A stretch of DNA of 64,000 bases from Raphanus sativus (GCF_000801105.2 NC_079516.1:24093043-24157042); one strand, 5' to 3'. Shown: positions 1 through 11,013, counted from the stretch's first letter. Numbers and translations: made by a program. The notes: generated by a model not told the origin, from the letters alone.

Positions 1-1790
1 GGAAAGAAAGAAAAAGGGATTGTTCTTGTCCTAGTTGAGAAAGACCAGACGGAAGATAATGATCCAGTGATTCTCTTGGTGAGAAGGTTTGAGAGAGCGT
101 TGTGAAAAATTGAGCAAGGACAGAAGAAGTTTGTTCCTGGAAGAAAGGCAGCAGAATCTGACAAGAATCCCAGGAAGAACAACCTGAAGTGCTACGAATG
201 CAAAGGATATGGACACTTCAGGACTGAATGTCCAACGGTTAAGAGAAGGGAGTTCCAGTGTCATGGATGCAAAGGGTATGGTTATACTCAAGCTGAGTGC
301 AAAGCTGATGGAAGAAGGAAACAAGACAAGTCCATGATAGGAATCAATGACAGTGACTCAGACAGCGAGAGTGAAGAAGAAGTGAACAACTTTATGGCTT
401 TTCTTGGAATAATGGAATGTGAATCAGGCTCAGAAAGTGATGCAGAACTGGAAAATGAGCTGGATGAGAGCTACAAGAAAGTTCGTGAGACATTGGTGAA
501 ACTGGGTATGGAAAATCTCTCACTAGCTAAGGAGAAATCTCAGCTAGAAACTGAAATTGCGAAACTACGTGATGAACTACATAGAGAAGCTAAGCTAGCC
601 AAGGAAAGTGTCAACTTAATCAAAGAGAAATTGATCCTTGTAAAACAAGCTGAAGAACTCCGAGAAGAAGTTATTGCTGAGAAAAAGAAAGCTTCCGATC
701 TTCAAGTTGAACTAGATCAACAGTACAAGAAAATTAAGATGCTCACGGGAACCAAACAACTAGACAAGATTCTGAGCAATGGCAAAACTGAATATTCACA
801 CATGAGACTTGGCTATACTGGAAGACAAAGTGGTGCAACGGGTACAACACGCTTTGTGTCTGGAGGATTCACACATGCTGAAGAAAGTAAGATACAAATT
901 GCCTCAGAACAATTTATTGGGTGCTTCTACTTTGGGAAGTATGGTCATTACAAGAGGTACTGTTACAAGTATCTTGAGAGAGTCAAGCAAGCTTGGAGAC
1001 AACGCAAGATCTGGAGAATTGGTAAGACCTCTCAAGGATGGATGAAGAATATTGATCTATACCCACAAGCAGCTACTGATGCAAGAAGTAACTTCCGATG
1101 TAATATGACAATGGTCTCAGATTATGTGAATTCAGATGAGCCGTGGTACTTTGACAATGGATGCTCTAAGCATATGACAGTAAACGCTGAGTATATAGAC
1201 AAGGTCTCGAAACTAGAAGGAGGAAAAGTTACCTTTGGAGACGGAGGGTATGGAGTGATTCAAGAGAAAGGTACTACATGCAGTTCTGAGTCGCCCAGAC
1301 TAGGGAATCTCTACTTTGTCAAAGGACTAAAAGAAAATCTGATAAATGTGAGTCAGTTATGTGATGAAAGACTCACAGTGGTTTTCTCAGTAGTAGATTG
1401 TCGAGCTATTAATCAGTATATAGTGACTATACTACAAGGAATCAGATTTGGCAACAACTGCTACATGTGGGAGAAGAAGATCAAGTGCATGTCAGCGCAA
1501 GGGAACGCTGAGCTATGGCACCGAAGGTTGGGCCACATGAACGTCAGGAACATGACCAACTTGGTTCACAACGACATGGTCAGAGTACCCAAACTCAAGA
1601 TTGATGATAAATTGGTATGTGGGGCATGTAATCAAGGAAAACAAGTGAAGATGCAACACAAGAAAGTTACTGATGTACAAGCATCAGTACCATTGGACCT
1701 AGTTCACATGGATCTCATGGGTCCAATTTAGACTGAGAGCATTGGAGGCAAGAGCTATGTATTCGTGCTTGTCGATGACTTTACTATGTA
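1..1790 (+). pseudogene. Ty1/copia gag-pol relic, truncated at both ends
   Basis: The frame starting at base 1 encodes the middle of a copia polyprotein. A stop lies at 103-105, followed by a good CCHC zinc knuckle (CYECKGYGHFRTEC, about 190-230), a second knuckle with Tyr in place of His (CHGCKGYGYTQAEC) and a third, badly degraded one. A long coiled-coil-like Glu/Lys stretch follows (about 420-750). The protease site reads DNG instead of DSG near 1155 (WYFDNGCSKHMT). The GAG-pre-integrase motif LWHRRLGHMN is at about 1510. A TAG stop at 1729-1731 breaks the start of integrase, whose frame runs on for about 20 codons (GKSYVFVLVDDFT) before homology stops near 1790. The 5' end lies outside the window. 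Two stops and the altered protease Asp-Ser-Gly make this a dead copy. The superfamily is secure; the lineage was not determined. Confidence 0.85.
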
Positions 1791-2321
1791 CACGGTATTT
1801 TCGTGTACACTCTAACAATTTTGTTTTTGTTTTTGATTATTGATATCTCACTATTTATGAGTTTTAAATTCTATTTTAATTCATTTTAGTCATATAGATT
1901 GCAGATAGGTGTATATATGTGTCTATTTACATTTGATTGGGTTTGAAGTGAATAATTGAAAGTTAAGACTAAATTAAGAGGTTATTTCTGTAATTTGGAA
2001 AGTTAAGAGTTGAATAGTAAACTTCCAAAAGTTCAAGGATTTGTTCGTGTAATCATGGAAGGTCTAGTTTGTACAATTAAAAAGTGAAGAGTCAATTTGA
2101 AAAGAATATATTTGCAAATCAGAAATCTTTGGGGCATAAATGAATATATTCAAAAATCGAGGGACCGATGTGAAATATAACCCAAATGGTCATTATTGCT
2201 CATCGAGTTTTCACGACGAAGGAGAGCCGCGACAGATAAGCTCGAACTGGTCACCACTATCTTTGCAGGTCCAAAAAGGTGTCTGATGGTGATAAATCAC
2301 GGCATATATAAAGAGATTGTG
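1791..2321. other. Noncoding flank interrupted by the gypsy element
   Basis: No reading frame is convincing here. It opens with a short palindrome at the copia break (TGTACACG ... CGTGTACA, about 1787-1809). A moderately GC-rich patch at 2200-2310 resembles the gene-like blocks inside the Mutator-like elements of this window. Sequence resumes at 7586 on the far side of the gypsy insertion, with TTGTG as the reconstructed single-copy target. Confidence 0.5.
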
Positions 2322-2669
2322 TGATGCAGCAACATCATAGCTTAAACAACAAGTTTCCATTTTCTAGTTATTTCCTTTTTACTTAAGATTTGTGTTTTGC
2401 CTTTTTACTTTAATGACGGTTTAAGAGTCCTATATAAGGAACTCTCTTATGGCTTTTGTAAGATAGATTGATTTGAATAAGAATTCAGTTTTCTTTTAAG
2501 AGCTTTCTCAAGCACTGCGAAGAGTATTCGCAACCCTAAGAGTTCTAACGAACACTGCGAAGAGTATTCGCGCCCTTTATCCCGTTTTTGAAGTTACCTT
2601 CAAGAACACGACACCCACTTCTCGATCAAACCCTTGATCTTGAAGTTCCATAGCTTCCGCTCTCCATCA
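2322..2669 (+). repeat. 5' LTR of the gypsy element
   Basis: The 348-bp LTR carries a TATA-like box (TATATAAG, 2431-2438) that should drive genomic RNA synthesis. Downstream are two exact copies of the 19-mer CACTGCGAAGAGTATTCGC (2513-2531 and 2553-2571), 40 bp apart. The ends TGATG/CATCA form the usual short inverted repeat. Confidence 0.95.
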
Positions 2670-2671
2670 GT

Positions 2672-2681
2672 TGGTATCAGA
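2672..2681 (+). other. Primer binding site, tRNA-iMet type
   Basis: TGGTATCAGA lies two bases after the 5' LTR. It matches the start of the standard plant initiator-tRNA-Met primer site TGGTATCAGAGC; the last bases diverge (TT for GC). Confidence 0.85.
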
Positions 2682-2715
2682 TTCAGTACGTTTCTGGATA
2701 TCTTCTCTCGTTATC

Positions 2716-5700
2716 ATGACAAAGAAGACGGCAGAAGAAACTTCCATGGATATGTCCGAGTTACGAACCCTCCTAGTTGAGATGCAGTCCGAGACTCAAG
2801 CTTCCATTCAGCACCAAGGAAACACGATCACAACTGCCATATTGGCATTAACAGAACATCTTGGAGCCCTGACAACCGTCTTAACGGCTCGCTTGGACCT
2901 TCCAGCCCCGCCGATCGTTGATGCTCCACCACCAGTGCAGCATCTTCCACCACCACAACGACATCAACAACATCAACTTCCACCAGTACATGCTCCTCAT
3001 CGCCAGCACCAACACCAGTTTGGGGATGCCCGAGCTCGTGACTTCCATGACGAGGAAGAAGATCATAGGCGTGTGTACCTAGAGGATCTCCGCCACCGGG
3101 ATTTCTACAATAATCGATGGGAACAGAGTTTTAAGGTGGATATACCTGAGTTCCATGGAGGTTTAAAAGGCGATGACCTCATCGATTGGCTAATATCTGT
3201 CGAGGAAATCTTAGAGTTCAAGCAAGTTCCACCTAATCGTCGTGTTGCTCTCGTGGTTATGCGTTTCCGTGGTCATGCGGCAACATGGTGGAAGCAACTA
3301 AAAACCACACGGTCACGTACGGGTAAAGAACCTATTAACTCTTGGGAGAAGTTGACAAAGCATCTGCGTCAAACCTTCCTTCCACATAACTACGAGCGCA
3401 CCATGTATACAAGGCTACAGAACTTGCGCCAAGGCAACCGTAGTGTTGATGAGTACGCTGAGGAATTTTCGCTCCTACTGACTCGTAATGAGCTTAATGA
3501 CAGTCAAGTTCAACTTGTGTCACGATTCATAGGCGGCCTACGACCTCAGCTTCAGAACTCAATGGCACAATTTGATCCCTCCACCGTAGGTGAAGCACAC
3601 CGTCGCGCAGCTTCATTCGAACAACAATCCCGATCATCTAGCTGGAACCCGTCTTCATCTCGTTCACGCACGCAGGATGCATCATTCAGCACCACTCCTT
3701 CCACTCCGGCAAAAGAGACAGGTGATGCCGCGAATTCAATGTCCAAACCAGCAACACAAGAAGATCCACCATTACGTCGTTCCACACGGCCGACTACGAC
3801 GAGATGCTACGGTTGTGGAGAACCGGGACACCGACTGAACGCTTACCCTCATGCAACGCGACGTGGGTTGTTAGTTGATGATTCACTCGAGGAACCAGAG
3901 GTCTATGATTCGCAAGAGGAAGATAATACCAACGACAACCCAAGTCATGTCACTACCGGCGATAGTGGACGTACTTTGCTCCTCCACCGCTCTTGTCTGA
4001 CTCCACTTCAACAAGACGACAAGTGGTTACGTACTAATATTTTTCGCTCCACTTGTACTATCAAAGAGCGTGTTTGCAGTTTTGTTATTGATTCGGGGAG
4101 CAATCGTAATGTGGTCTCCGAAGAAGCCGTCGATAAACTCGGAATTGCACGCGAGAAACACCCGGCACCTTATACTCTTGGATGGCTTAACAATACAGCA
4201 AATATTCGCATCACTCAACGAGCCATAGTACCATTCTCGATTGGACCCTACTACCGTGACCGAATCTACTGCGATATTGCCCCAGTTGACTTTTGTCATC
4301 TTCTTTTAGGCCGTCCATGGGAATATGATCGAAAGATTATTCATGATGGTGCAAAGAACACTTACAGTTTCCTTTGGAACAATCACCAAATTGTTCTTGT
4401 CCCATCTCCAGAGATAGCCCTGGCTTCTTCTTCCCACACTCCGGAACATGACCGAACCCCACCTGCAACAAACACACACTCAACTACACTATTGTGTTCT
4501 TATACATCGTTCATCTCGGAGCTTCGCAAGGAAGGTGTGGCCTTCGCTCTTGTTCCAGCATCTGCACCTCGTCTTCTCACTACGACAACGACGTCTCCTT
4601 TGGATACTGTTCTACAAGAATTTGCAGACGTCTTCCCGCAGGAACTTCCAGAAGGACTGCCTCCTCTGCGGGATATTCAACACCAAATCGATCTGGTTCC
4701 CGGAGCAACGTTACCTAACCGACCTCACTACCGAATGAGTCCAAAAGAGCATGAAGAGTTGAGACGTCAGGTTGAGGATCTTTTGCGCAAAGGCCACATT
4801 AAGGAAAGCCTTAGCCCGTGTGCCGTACCGGCTCTGTTGATACCTAAGAAGGATGGGTCGTGGCGTATGTGTGTGGACAGTCGTGCTATTAACAAAATCA
4901 CTGTCCGTTATAGGTTTCCCATTCCTCGACTTGACGACCTTCTGGATCAGATTGGCAATGCGAAGATATTCTCTAAAATTGACCTTAAAAGCGGTTACCA
5001 TCAGATTCGTATTCGTCCCGGCGATGAATGGAAGACAGCTTTCAAGACGCGTGAAGGTCTCTTTGAATGGTTGGTCATGCCTTTCGGGTTATCTAATGCT
5101 CCTAGCACATTTATGCGTATTATGAATCAAGCGTTGCGCCCATTCATTGGACGTTTTGTGGTCGTCTACTTCGATGATATTTTAATCTTTAGCACTTCTT
5201 TGACCGAGCATACGGAGCACTTGCGCAAGGTCCTCACGGTTCTCCGGGCAGAAAAACTATTTGCAGCCAAGCAGAAGTGTGAGTTTGGCGTCGACAAAGT
5301 CCTCTTTCTTGGTTATGTAGTTTCCGATAAGGGGTTGGCCGTGGATCAATCCAAGGTTGACGCGATCAACTCATGGCCTGTTCCAAAGACAGTTTCGGAG
5401 ATACGAAGTTTTCATGGCCTTGCTTCCTTTTATCGACGCTTTGTCCTTAACTTCAGTACTATCATGGCACCAATCACGAGCTGTATGAAGGATGGAAAGT
5501 TTGATTGGACGGACGAGGCAACAGAGGCGTTCGTTCTCATCAAACAAAAGCTAACTACTGCACCGATTTTGGTCCTGCCGGACTTCTCCTTGCCGTTCGA
5601 ACTCCATTGTGACGCTTCTAAATTAGGCATTGGGGCAGTCTTGAGCCAGCAAGGACGGCCTGTTGCGTTCTACAGTGAAAAACTAGCTGGTGCTCGTGGT

Positions 5701-7251
5701 AGGTACAGTACTTATGATGTGGAGTTTTATGCCATTGTCCAAGCCATTAAGCATTGGCGTCACTATCTGGTCCACCGGGAGTTCGTTCTTTTCACTGATC
5801 ACGACGCCTTACGCCATCTTGACAGCCAAGCGAAAGTCTCTTCTCGCCACGCCTCGTGGATTGCTTATTTACAACAGTTCACATTCTCAATCAAGCATCA
5901 ATCCGGGAAGTCTAATCGTGTGGCAGATGCTCTCAGTCGTCGGCATGTCTTGCTCACGACAATGCACACTAAGGTTCTTGGGTTCGCCTCTTTTGCGGAC
6001 TTATATCCAACCGACCCGTTCTTCGGCCGAATTTTTGCTGAAACGGAACAAGGCTTGTCCCGTGACTACGTCATTAGTGACGGTTTCTTGTTTAAAGATC
6101 TTCGTTTGTGTGTTCCTCAGTGTAGTTTGCGGTTGGAAATCATCAGAGAGCTTCATACGGAAGGTCATGTGGGCAGGGATCGCACACTGCATTTGGTCTC
6201 CATCTCGTATTTTTGGCCGTCTTTACGCAAGGACGTTGAGCGTTTTGTGGAGCGATGTCATATATGTCAAAAGGCTAAAGGACGTGCTTCCAATGCAGGG
6301 CTTTATCTTCCACTTCCCGTCCCTACGCAGCCTTGGACAGATGTTAGTATGGACTTCATTTTGGGATTGCCTCGGACCCAACGGGGACACGACTCGATTT
6401 TTGTTGTGGTCGACCGTTTTTCTAAAATGGCACACTTCATAGCTTGCAAAAAGACAACAGATGCAGTGAATGTCGCCACTTTATTCTTCCGGGATGTGTA
6501 TCGCTTACATGGATTGCCTTCGTCCATCGTCTCCGATCGCGACACTCGATTCCTTGGTCACTTCTGGTGCTCTTTGTGGAAATTGTTGGGTACATCATTA
6601 GATATGAGCTCCGCGTATCATCCCCAGTCTGATGGACAAACAGAAGTTACAAATCGTTCTCTTGGTAATCTTCTTCGATGTCTTGTCGGTGACAATATTA
6701 AGACATGGGATTCAAAACTTTCTCAGGCAGAGTTTGCGCATAACCATGCGTTAAATCGCAGCCTGGGTTTTTCTCCTTTTCATGTCGTGTATGGCATCAT
6801 TCCACGATGTCCCTTGGATTTAGCTACCACGCCAGATCGCACAAGACATCATGGCGAGGCCGTAGACTTTGTGGCCGATATACAAAACATACATCGACAG
6901 GCTCAAGCCAATTTGGAAGCTACAACAATCAAGTACAAAGCCTCAGCAGATAAAAAACGCAGAGAAGTAATTTTTGAACCAGGGGAACAAGTTTGGGTTT
7001 ACTTGACGAAGGAGAGGCTTCCACTTCGTGATTACAACAAGCTCAAATCAAAAAAGATTGGTCCTTGTGAGGTACTGGAACGCATCAATCCAAATGCTTA
7101 TCGGGTTCAACTTCCCCCGCAGTTTCGAACCTCCAACGTTTTTAACGTCAAACACTTAACACCATACCATGGTGACAACGATGACAATGACGATCCAGAT
7201 TCGTGGGCGAATCCTTCTCACCCGGGGGGACCTGATGCAGCAGCATCATAG
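2716..7251 (+). CDS. Ty3/gypsy gag-pol polyprotein (1511 aa)
   Basis: The frame is open from before the first ATG; the ATG at 2716 is chosen because upstream codons overlap the primer site. Domains in order: gag (CA-like, about residues 150-270, with AATWWKQLK); a zinc knuckle at 364-377 (CYGCGEPGH) whose last ligand is Tyr instead of Cys; aspartic protease with DSGS at 459-462; reverse transcriptase with YFDD at 818-821; RNase H (HCDASKLGIGAV); integrase with an HHCC finger and catalytic D1213, D1274, E1310, the last two 35 residues apart. The C-terminus has a GPY/F-like segment (KKIGPCEVL). The stop at 7249-7251 lies 17-19 bases inside the 3' LTR, so the last five residues are LTR-encoded. 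All catalytic residues are present; only the zinc-knuckle Cys is missing. Confidence 0.95.
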   Translation: MTKKTAEETSMDMSELRTLLVEMQSETQASIQHQGNTITTAILALTEHLGALTTVLTARLDLPAPPIVDAPPPVQHLPPPQRHQQHQLPPVHAPHRQHQHQFGDARARDFHDEEEDHRRVYLEDLRHRDFYNNRWEQSFKVDIPEFHGGLKGDDLIDWLISVEEILEFKQVPPNRRVALVVMRFRGHAATWWKQLKTTRSRTGKEPINSWEKLTKHLRQTFLPHNYERTMYTRLQNLRQGNRSVDEYAEEFSLLLTRNELNDSQVQLVSRFIGGLRPQLQNSMAQFDPSTVGEAHRRAASFEQQSRSSSWNPSSSRSRTQDASFSTTPSTPAKETGDAANSMSKPATQEDPPLRRSTRPTTTRCYGCGEPGHRLNAYPHATRRGLLVDDSLEEPEVYDSQEEDNTNDNPSHVTTGDSGRTLLLHRSCLTPLQQDDKWLRTNIFRSTCTIKERVCSFVIDSGSNRNVVSEEAVDKLGIAREKHPAPYTLGWLNNTANIRITQRAIVPFSIGPYYRDRIYCDIAPVDFCHLLLGRPWEYDRKIIHDGAKNTYSFLWNNHQIVLVPSPEIALASSSHTPEHDRTPPATNTHSTTLLCSYTSFISELRKEGVAFALVPASAPRLLTTTTTSPLDTVLQEFADVFPQELPEGLPPLRDIQHQIDLVPGATLPNRPHYRMSPKEHEELRRQVEDLLRKGHIKESLSPCAVPALLIPKKDGSWRMCVDSRAINKITVRYRFPIPRLDDLLDQIGNAKIFSKIDLKSGYHQIRIRPGDEWKTAFKTREGLFEWLVMPFGLSNAPSTFMRIMNQALRPFIGRFVVVYFDDILIFSTSLTEHTEHLRKVLTVLRAEKLFAAKQKCEFGVDKVLFLGYVVSDKGLAVDQSKVDAINSWPVPKTVSEIRSFHGLASFYRRFVLNFSTIMAPITSCMKDGKFDWTDEATEAFVLIKQKLTTAPILVLPDFSLPFELHCDASKLGIGAVLSQQGRPVAFYSEKLAGARGRYSTYDVEFYAIVQAIKHWRHYLVHREFVLFTDHDALRHLDSQAKVSSRHASWIAYLQQFTFSIKHQSGKSNRVADALSRRHVLLTTMHTKVLGFASFADLYPTDPFFGRIFAETEQGLSRDYVISDGFLFKDLRLCVPQCSLRLEIIRELHTEGHVGRDRTLHLVSISYFWPSLRKDVERFVERCHICQKAKGRASNAGLYLPLPVPTQPWTDVSMDFILGLPRTQRGHDSIFVVVDRFSKMAHFIACKKTTDAVNVATLFFRDVYRLHGLPSSIVSDRDTRFLGHFWCSLWKLLGTSLDMSSAYHPQSDGQTEVTNRSLGNLLRCLVGDNIKTWDSKLSQAEFAHNHALNRSLGFSPFHVVYGIIPRCPLDLATTPDRTRHHGEAVDFVADIQNIHRQAQANLEATTIKYKASADKKRREVIFEPGEQVWVYLTKERLPLRDYNKLKSKKIGPCEVLERINPNAYRVQLPPQFRTSNVFNVKHLTPYHGDNDDNDDPDSWANPSHPGGPDAAAS
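7224..7232 (+). other. Polypurine tract of the gypsy element
   Basis: GGGGGGACC immediately precedes the 3' LTR, the expected place for the plus-strand primer. It overlaps the 3' end of the polyprotein frame. Confidence 0.75.
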
Positions 7252-7580
7252 CTTAAACAACAAGTTTCCATTTTCTAGTTATTTCCTTTTTACTTAAGAT
7301 TTGTGTTTTGCCTTTTTACTTTAATGACGGTTTAAGAGTCCTATATAAGGAACTCTCTTATGGCTTTTGTAAGATAGATTGATTTGAATAAGAATTCAGT
7401 TTTCTTTTAAGAGCTTTCTCAAGCACTGCGAAGAGTATTCGCAACCCTAAGAGTTCTAACGAACACTGCGAAGAGTATTCGCGCCCTTTATCCCGTTTTT
7501 GAAGTTACCTTCAAGAACACGACACCCACTTCTCGATCAAACCCTTGATCTTGAAGTTCCATAGCTTCCGCTCTCCATCA
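7233..7580 (+). repeat. 3' LTR of the gypsy element
   Basis: The 348-bp copy is identical to the 5' LTR by eye except G at 7243. The TATA-like box is at 7342-7349. It ends CATCA and is followed by the TTGTG target duplication. Confidence 0.95.
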
Positions 7581-7585
7581 TTGTG

Positions 7586-8632
7586 TTCTTCATTTTGCTT
7601 TCCAGATTTTTTTAAAAGATTTCTTATTTTGTTCTTCGACATCTTGTTCAGGTGACAGATTTATCAATTTCTTCATTTTGTTCTTTTTTTACCATTAACT
7701 ATAATTATCGATCTCCGTACGGAAATCCTGGCAAACTATACTTTGTTTTCTATCAGAAATTTATTGCGGGAAAAAGAAGATTGAATCAAGATGATTCTTC
7801 TATTACTCTCGTATGACATTTGATGGGTTTATATATTGACTCAAGTGGTGTGTTTAATCAACGTATACATTGACTCAAAGGGTGCCTTTAATCAACGTAT
7901 ATTTTGATTGTTATGATTTATAAGGGTTTATAAATCTAGTAATATTTATAAGAGTTATAAAAGTTGTAATCTTTATAAAGGGTTATAAATTCAAACGTAT
8001 TGAGTACGTGAGATTGATTTGCATCTGTTCTTTGGGAAAACAACTACCAATTTGAAGACATATAAAAGAGAGATGGTGGCATCGCTATTATCATTCTCTG
8101 ACGGTTACTCTCGTGCATGGTTATGTAGTTAAGTCGACGATAAAGTAGTCAATATATTTATCCAACGAAAAATAAGTGAATATAATAATTGAAATCATAG
8201 AATTTTTGTTTGAGGAATAATAATGTAATAGTTTTTGGAATCGAAAAATAATATGACATGACACATGATGTGTTTGGAGTAAACGACATTTCTGTGGAAA
8301 CAATCCTCACATGTGCTCATAGATGTTAACTCTTTTTTGTCAACTCATAGATGTTAACTCTACACTGCCATATAAACCAAAGCCTAACATGATAATATAG
8401 ATATGTTTCGTATCATTTAAAAGTAATTTAACTGAGATTTGGAGAAATGGAAAATGACTAGTTTCTAAACATACTTAATTTGTATATTTCTCTGCATAAT
8501 TTGTAAGTTCGTAAACATAACTCATAAATTACTTATACTTTTTTGACAATGGATTTCATCAGGTTAGATAGTACCACTGTACCAGTAATGTAAATGTTAC
8601 TATCTGAATATTGTATCCACATGTTAGTTATT
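7586..8632. other. AT-rich noncoding sequence
   Basis: I see no gene. The first part continues the gypsy target. A short duplicated phrase (TTGACTCAA... TTTAATCAACGTATA) occurs at about 7830-7905. The rest is AT-rich with only short chance frames. Confidence 0.5.
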
Positions 8633-8788
8633 AAAACTGGAACCAGATAAATTGGTGTGCACTTTTTTTTTCTTTTTGAAACACCAAAAATTGTGTGTGC
8701 ATAGTTCAAGGTTTTCAGATGAAAAGATTTTGTATGTATTAGTCCAAAAAGGAATTATGTATAGACCAGTTTATCTGGTTCCAGTTTT
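8633..8788. repeat. Small inverted-repeat element
   Basis: A 24-bp arm at 8633-8656, starting AAAACTGGAACCAGATAAA, is repeated in inverted orientation at 8765-8788 with one mismatch, around a loop of about 108 bp. It could be a short foldback MITE. No clear target duplication was found. Confidence 0.5.
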
Positions 8789-8931
8789 TTACATTAAAAT
8801 GAAATAATATATTCACGTGCAGTTGTGTCGAGGAATCCTATCTCATTTCAACGGAGATAACTAACATTTTAATCAATTACCCAAACTCATGAGGACCACA
8901 TAAATTTTGATATAATTTGATTTCTTATAGT

Positions 8932-9483
8932 TAGAAATGGGCAAAATATATCCATAAAATTTGATTCGGTTCGTTATTCGTTTTGATTTGATCCAAAAAA
9001 TTATGATAACCGTAACTTTACAAACCGAAGCAAATACTAGAATTCAATATCTACAAAATAAGAAGCAAATCACAAATATTCATTTATTAAAAAAACGAAT
9101 ATCCGATCCGATCTGTTATGTACATATTATTCTTGTATATATATAATTTTATATCTATTTTTAGTTATTTTATCCATTAAATTAATTATTTGGTCATTAA
9201 ATTTTTAAAAGTATGCAACTTTAAATAATTTGTAATGAAATATTAATATCTTATATTAAAATTTCCTTTTATTTAAATATTTTTCAAAAATGAATTTTTA
9301 TTACTTTTACCAGATCAAATCGGATATCCGATAAAATATATTGATTTTTCCGAATATCCGTAACACCAAATATTTAGAAGATTATAGATTGAATCAAATT
9401 GAAAAAAATTGTTTTTTTGTACTACACGGATCGGATCACAGATATCTTTAAAATTTCAGATATTTGTTCTGTACCTACCCCTA
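8932..9483. mobile_element. hAT-like non-autonomous element
   Basis: The ends are TAGAAATGGG and ...CTACCCCTA, an imperfect inverted repeat of the hAT type (TAG..TG). The flanking 8-mers CTTATAGT (8924-8931) and GTTATAAT (9484-9491) match at 6 of 8 positions and may be an eroded target duplication. The interior is AT-rich with repeated GGATATCCG-like words and no coding region. Its hAT-type ends are shared with the better preserved 55620-56415 copy. Confidence 0.55.
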
Positions 9484-9734
9484 GTTATAATATTTCCGCT
9501 GAATTGAAGTAACGAACTTGAGCTTAAGGCTTTGACTGAATGTACTTGTTAGAGTAAAATTTTACTTTGAATTTAAATTTTACTCACGATCCAACTTTTC
9601 TATACCAATCAAGTGAAAATGAGAAATAAGAGAAAAATGTATTGGTTTTGATGAAAAGCTATAAAGTAGAATAATACCTTTATCCACTAAAATACAGCGA
9701 AAATGAGCATAATGCATTTTCTCTATTTTTTATT

Positions 9735-10203
9735 GGGGAATTTTCAAAAATACCACTTTGAAGGTACCATTATTCATCTTTACCACTACTAAGTACACAT
9801 TTTCAAAAATACCTTATTTATTAAAATGTTAAAGACTCTTATATCTTTGTTTTTATATGTTTTTCAAAATTTTAATCCAAAATTCTAAATCCTAAACCCC
9901 CAATTCTAAACCCTAAACCCTAAATCTTCAACTCTAAACCCTAAACCCTAAACTATATACCCTAAATTCAATATCCTAAACCCTAAACCCTGAAACCTCA
10001 ACTACAAACCTTAAATCCTCAACTCTAAACCCTAAAATTTATACCCTAAACCCTAAAACATCAAATCTAAACCCTAAAACATAAAATCTAAACCCTAAAT
10101 CCTAAACGTTCAAATCTAAACCCTTCATTAAAAGTAGTGGTAAAAGTGGTTAGTGTAAACATGAAAAGTGGTACTATGAAAATGGTATTTTTGGCAATTT
10201 CTC
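9735..10203. mobile_element. Mutator-like MITE with telomere-like core
   Basis: The left end GGGGAATTTTCAAAAATACC is mirrored by the right end GGTATTTTTGGCAATTTCTC, and similarity continues inward about 60 bp. A 9-bp duplication, TTTTTTATT, flanks it (9726-9734 and 10204-10212); it is low-complexity but exact and of the length Mutator elements make. The core (about 9890-10120) is a degenerate array of CCCTAAA units, the plant telomere motif. A related element lies at 45240-45593. Confidence 0.6.
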
Positions 10204-11013
10204 TTTTTTATTTATCTTTTTGTTTCCATCTAGTTACTCTATTTTTTTTTACCGGTCACACCCTAAATAAGCCATATGGCTTCTTAGTTATGTACATTTT
10301 TACTGATTTTTCTATTAAATATAACTTTCACGGTTCTAGCTACCTTCTACTTTACTGTTCAATGGTCGTGGGAACCACTTATCTTTTGACGAATCCAATT
10401 GTTGAAACGAAATATTAATAAGAACAAACCAAAAACCCGACAATGGTTTGGAATCCAACTTTGGATATAACCACAACCCCATTTCGTATATCTAATAATT
10501 TTAAATAATCTGTTGTTTCTTCATAAATTTTAACAATAATATTTTAACAATTTAAATGATTTTGGGATGTTCTAGAAAAATTTGCTAAACTATACACAAA
10601 TCAAATCTCAATGTTTCATGTAATATTAGGAATTTCAAAGCAAAACTATATGAATTTTTATAAATTTGTCTAAAACATTAAACTCATCTAAGATTTCAGA
10701 GTGATCTACTAAGTTATACAAATTCCAAACCTCATGTTACATCTTTATGAATATCACTGCAAATTAAATTATAATAACCTTTAGGCAAATCTCAACATTA
10801 GAGCATCATCAATGGAGAAAGTTCTTCCCAACAGCTCTTATAATATAATAATAACTAGATTTAATATGTGGGTTTATGACAGTGTATTTCAAAAATATGT
10901 TATTTATTTTTTATATCACTATTATATATCATATAATTAAACAAATTCTATATGTATGATCATAATAATAATCATATAATTAATACTATTTTATGTGTAC
11001 CATCATATAAATA
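10204..11013. other. AT-rich noncoding, with a cut-off MITE end
   Basis: No gene is evident. At 10799-10810, TTA followed by GAGCATCATC resembles the left end of the Harbinger-like MITEs seen at 14676, but its right half is lost in the assembly gap. Confidence 0.4.

Larger units (their letters stand above)
2322..7580 (+). mobile_element. Full-length Ty3/gypsy LTR retrotransposon, very young
   Basis: The element is 5259 bp with two 348-bp LTRs beginning TGATG and ending CATCA. It is flanked by a perfect 5-bp target duplication, TTGTG (2317-2321 and 7581-7585). By eye the LTRs differ only at 2332 (A) versus 7243 (G). A tRNA-Met-type primer site follows the 5' LTR and a purine tract precedes the 3' LTR. 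One uninterrupted gag-pol frame fills the interior, with domain order protease, RT, RNase H, integrase, as expected of Ty3/gypsy. RT and integrase style resembles chromoviruses, possibly CRM-like, but no clear chromodomain was recognised. It looks structurally complete and recently inserted; activity cannot be told from sequence. Confidence 0.95.

Noticed and set aside
2881..6632. Overlapping frames inside the gypsy polyprotein
   Set aside because: Out-of-frame shadows of the 1511-residue reading frame.
2322..7580. Centromere-targeted CRM element marking a centromere
   Set aside because: RT style is suggestive but no targeting domain or satellite DNA is visible, and the block holds conserved euchromatic genes.
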